NCBI GenBank assembly: GCA_018268835.1
Contig: JAFDVU010000072.1
Coordinates: 1 to 32,692, forward strand
Origin: Acidobacteriota bacterium
GTDB lineage: Bacteria > Acidobacteriota > Terriglobia > Bryobacterales > Bryobacteraceae
Reading direction: 5' to 3'
Length of the DNA: 32,692 bases
The position numbers and the translations under genes were made by a program. The notes under the pieces were generated by a model. The model made no database searches and was not told the origin of the DNA. It worked only from the letters and a program-made list of their open reading frames with translations. Below are positions 32,417 through 32,692 of the stretch, in pieces. How positions within the stretch are numbered: position 1 is the stretch's first letter; each line of letters starts with the position of its first letter.

Positions 32417-32692
32417 TCACCGATCGCCCTGCTTGACCCACTCCTCGTTGAAGCGCACGTGCTTGATGCTCTTGCCCTCGGGCGTGAAGTAACTGTAGGT
32501 GACGTGGATCGCGCCGTCGTGCGCCTGGATCACGCTGGGGTAGTGGAACTGGCTGTTGATCCTGTTGGCCGGATTGCCGTCGAGGTGGCGGCGCCATTTC
32601 CAGGTGGCGCCTTCGTCGTCGCTGATGGCGGCGACCAGCGAATAGCGGCCGGACTCGATGTCGTTATAGACCATGATCCAGTCGCCGTTGTT
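32417..32692 (-). CDS. Sialidase-like (BNR-repeat) protein, C-terminal part
   Basis: Only the last 91 residues are in the window; the gene continues beyond the right edge. The segment contains an Asp-box (SDDEGATW) and the strand pattern of sialidase propellers (SQFHYPSVIQAHDGAIHVTYSYF). The end KHVRFNEEWVKQGDR is common in exo-alpha-sialidase-like proteins of acidobacteria and planctomycetes. It precedes the GH28-like gene closely on the same strand, so the two likely act on the same glycan. The exact substrate cannot be told from this fragment. Confidence 0.75.
   Translation of the reverse strand, partial: NNGDWIMVYNDIESGRYSLVAAISDDEGATWKWRRHLDGNPANRINSQFHYPSVIQAHDGAIHVTYSYFTPEGKSIKHVRFNEEWVKQGDR

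Overview
The window reads as chromosomal DNA of an acidobacterium close to Solibacter/Bryobacter (order Bryobacterales). It is uniformly GC-rich. The strongest lineage clue is the roughly 200-residue C-terminal domain on the exported peptidase at 16604-18490, which resembles the Solibacter-type C-terminal family. Supporting clues are an Oar-like TonB-dependent receptor with an N-terminal carboxypeptidase-regulatory domain, several ECF sigma factors next to short membrane or secreted genes, Tat-exported glycosidases, and a TPR-CHAT protein beside a sigma factor. I see no rRNA, tRNA, CRISPR array, insertion sequence or phage gene.

Region A (1-8408, + strand) is the most unusual part. A lone family-5 solute-binding protein overlaps an ECF sigma factor by 4 nt. 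A 952-residue TPR-CHAT caspase-like protein follows, then a zinc-finger anti-sigma-like protein, a secreted subtilase, and two small unknown proteins. The subtilase carries five exact QETTPILD units and one degenerate unit between its catalytic Asp and His. All six genes after the binding protein lie on one strand with short gaps. I infer a sigma-controlled two-protease locus; no function is proven.

Region B (8499-16415, + strand) holds a Tat-signal class-V aminotransferase-fold protein, a POTRA-repeat protein without a recognisable beta-barrel, phosphoglycerate kinase with an intrinsic terminator, and a 1185-residue TonB-dependent receptor with its own terminator.

Region C (16604-23407) holds an S41-like peptidase (-). 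It then has a tightly overlapping + strand operon (LolA-like secreted protein, ECF sigma factor, single-TM anti-sigma-like protein, DUF4252-like secreted protein), a GH29 alpha-L-fucosidase (-) and a methyltransferase-fold protein (+).

Region D (23605-30544) is a respiratory module and its controller. A minus-strand operon encodes a small membrane protein, an HTH-less cyclic-nucleotide-binding protein, a tetraheme cytochrome c, a Tat-exported 16-Cys ferredoxin and an NrfD-type quinone-interacting membrane subunit. Divergently transcribed are a histidine kinase with two CxxCH heme motifs in its periplasmic domain and an NtrC-type sigma-54 activator. The shared intergenic region holds a good -24/-12 candidate just ahead of the respiratory operon, and an inverted repeat about 130 bp upstream of it that could be the activator site. 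Together they suggest that a heme-based redox or gas sensor switches on a quinone-cytochrome electron-transfer complex whose terminal enzyme is not in view.

Region E (30545-32692, - strand) is a sugar-degradation pair: a Tat-exported GH28-like enzyme and the C-terminus of a sialidase-like protein running off the window. Just beyond it, between convergent genes, are two 17-bp operator-like palindromes.
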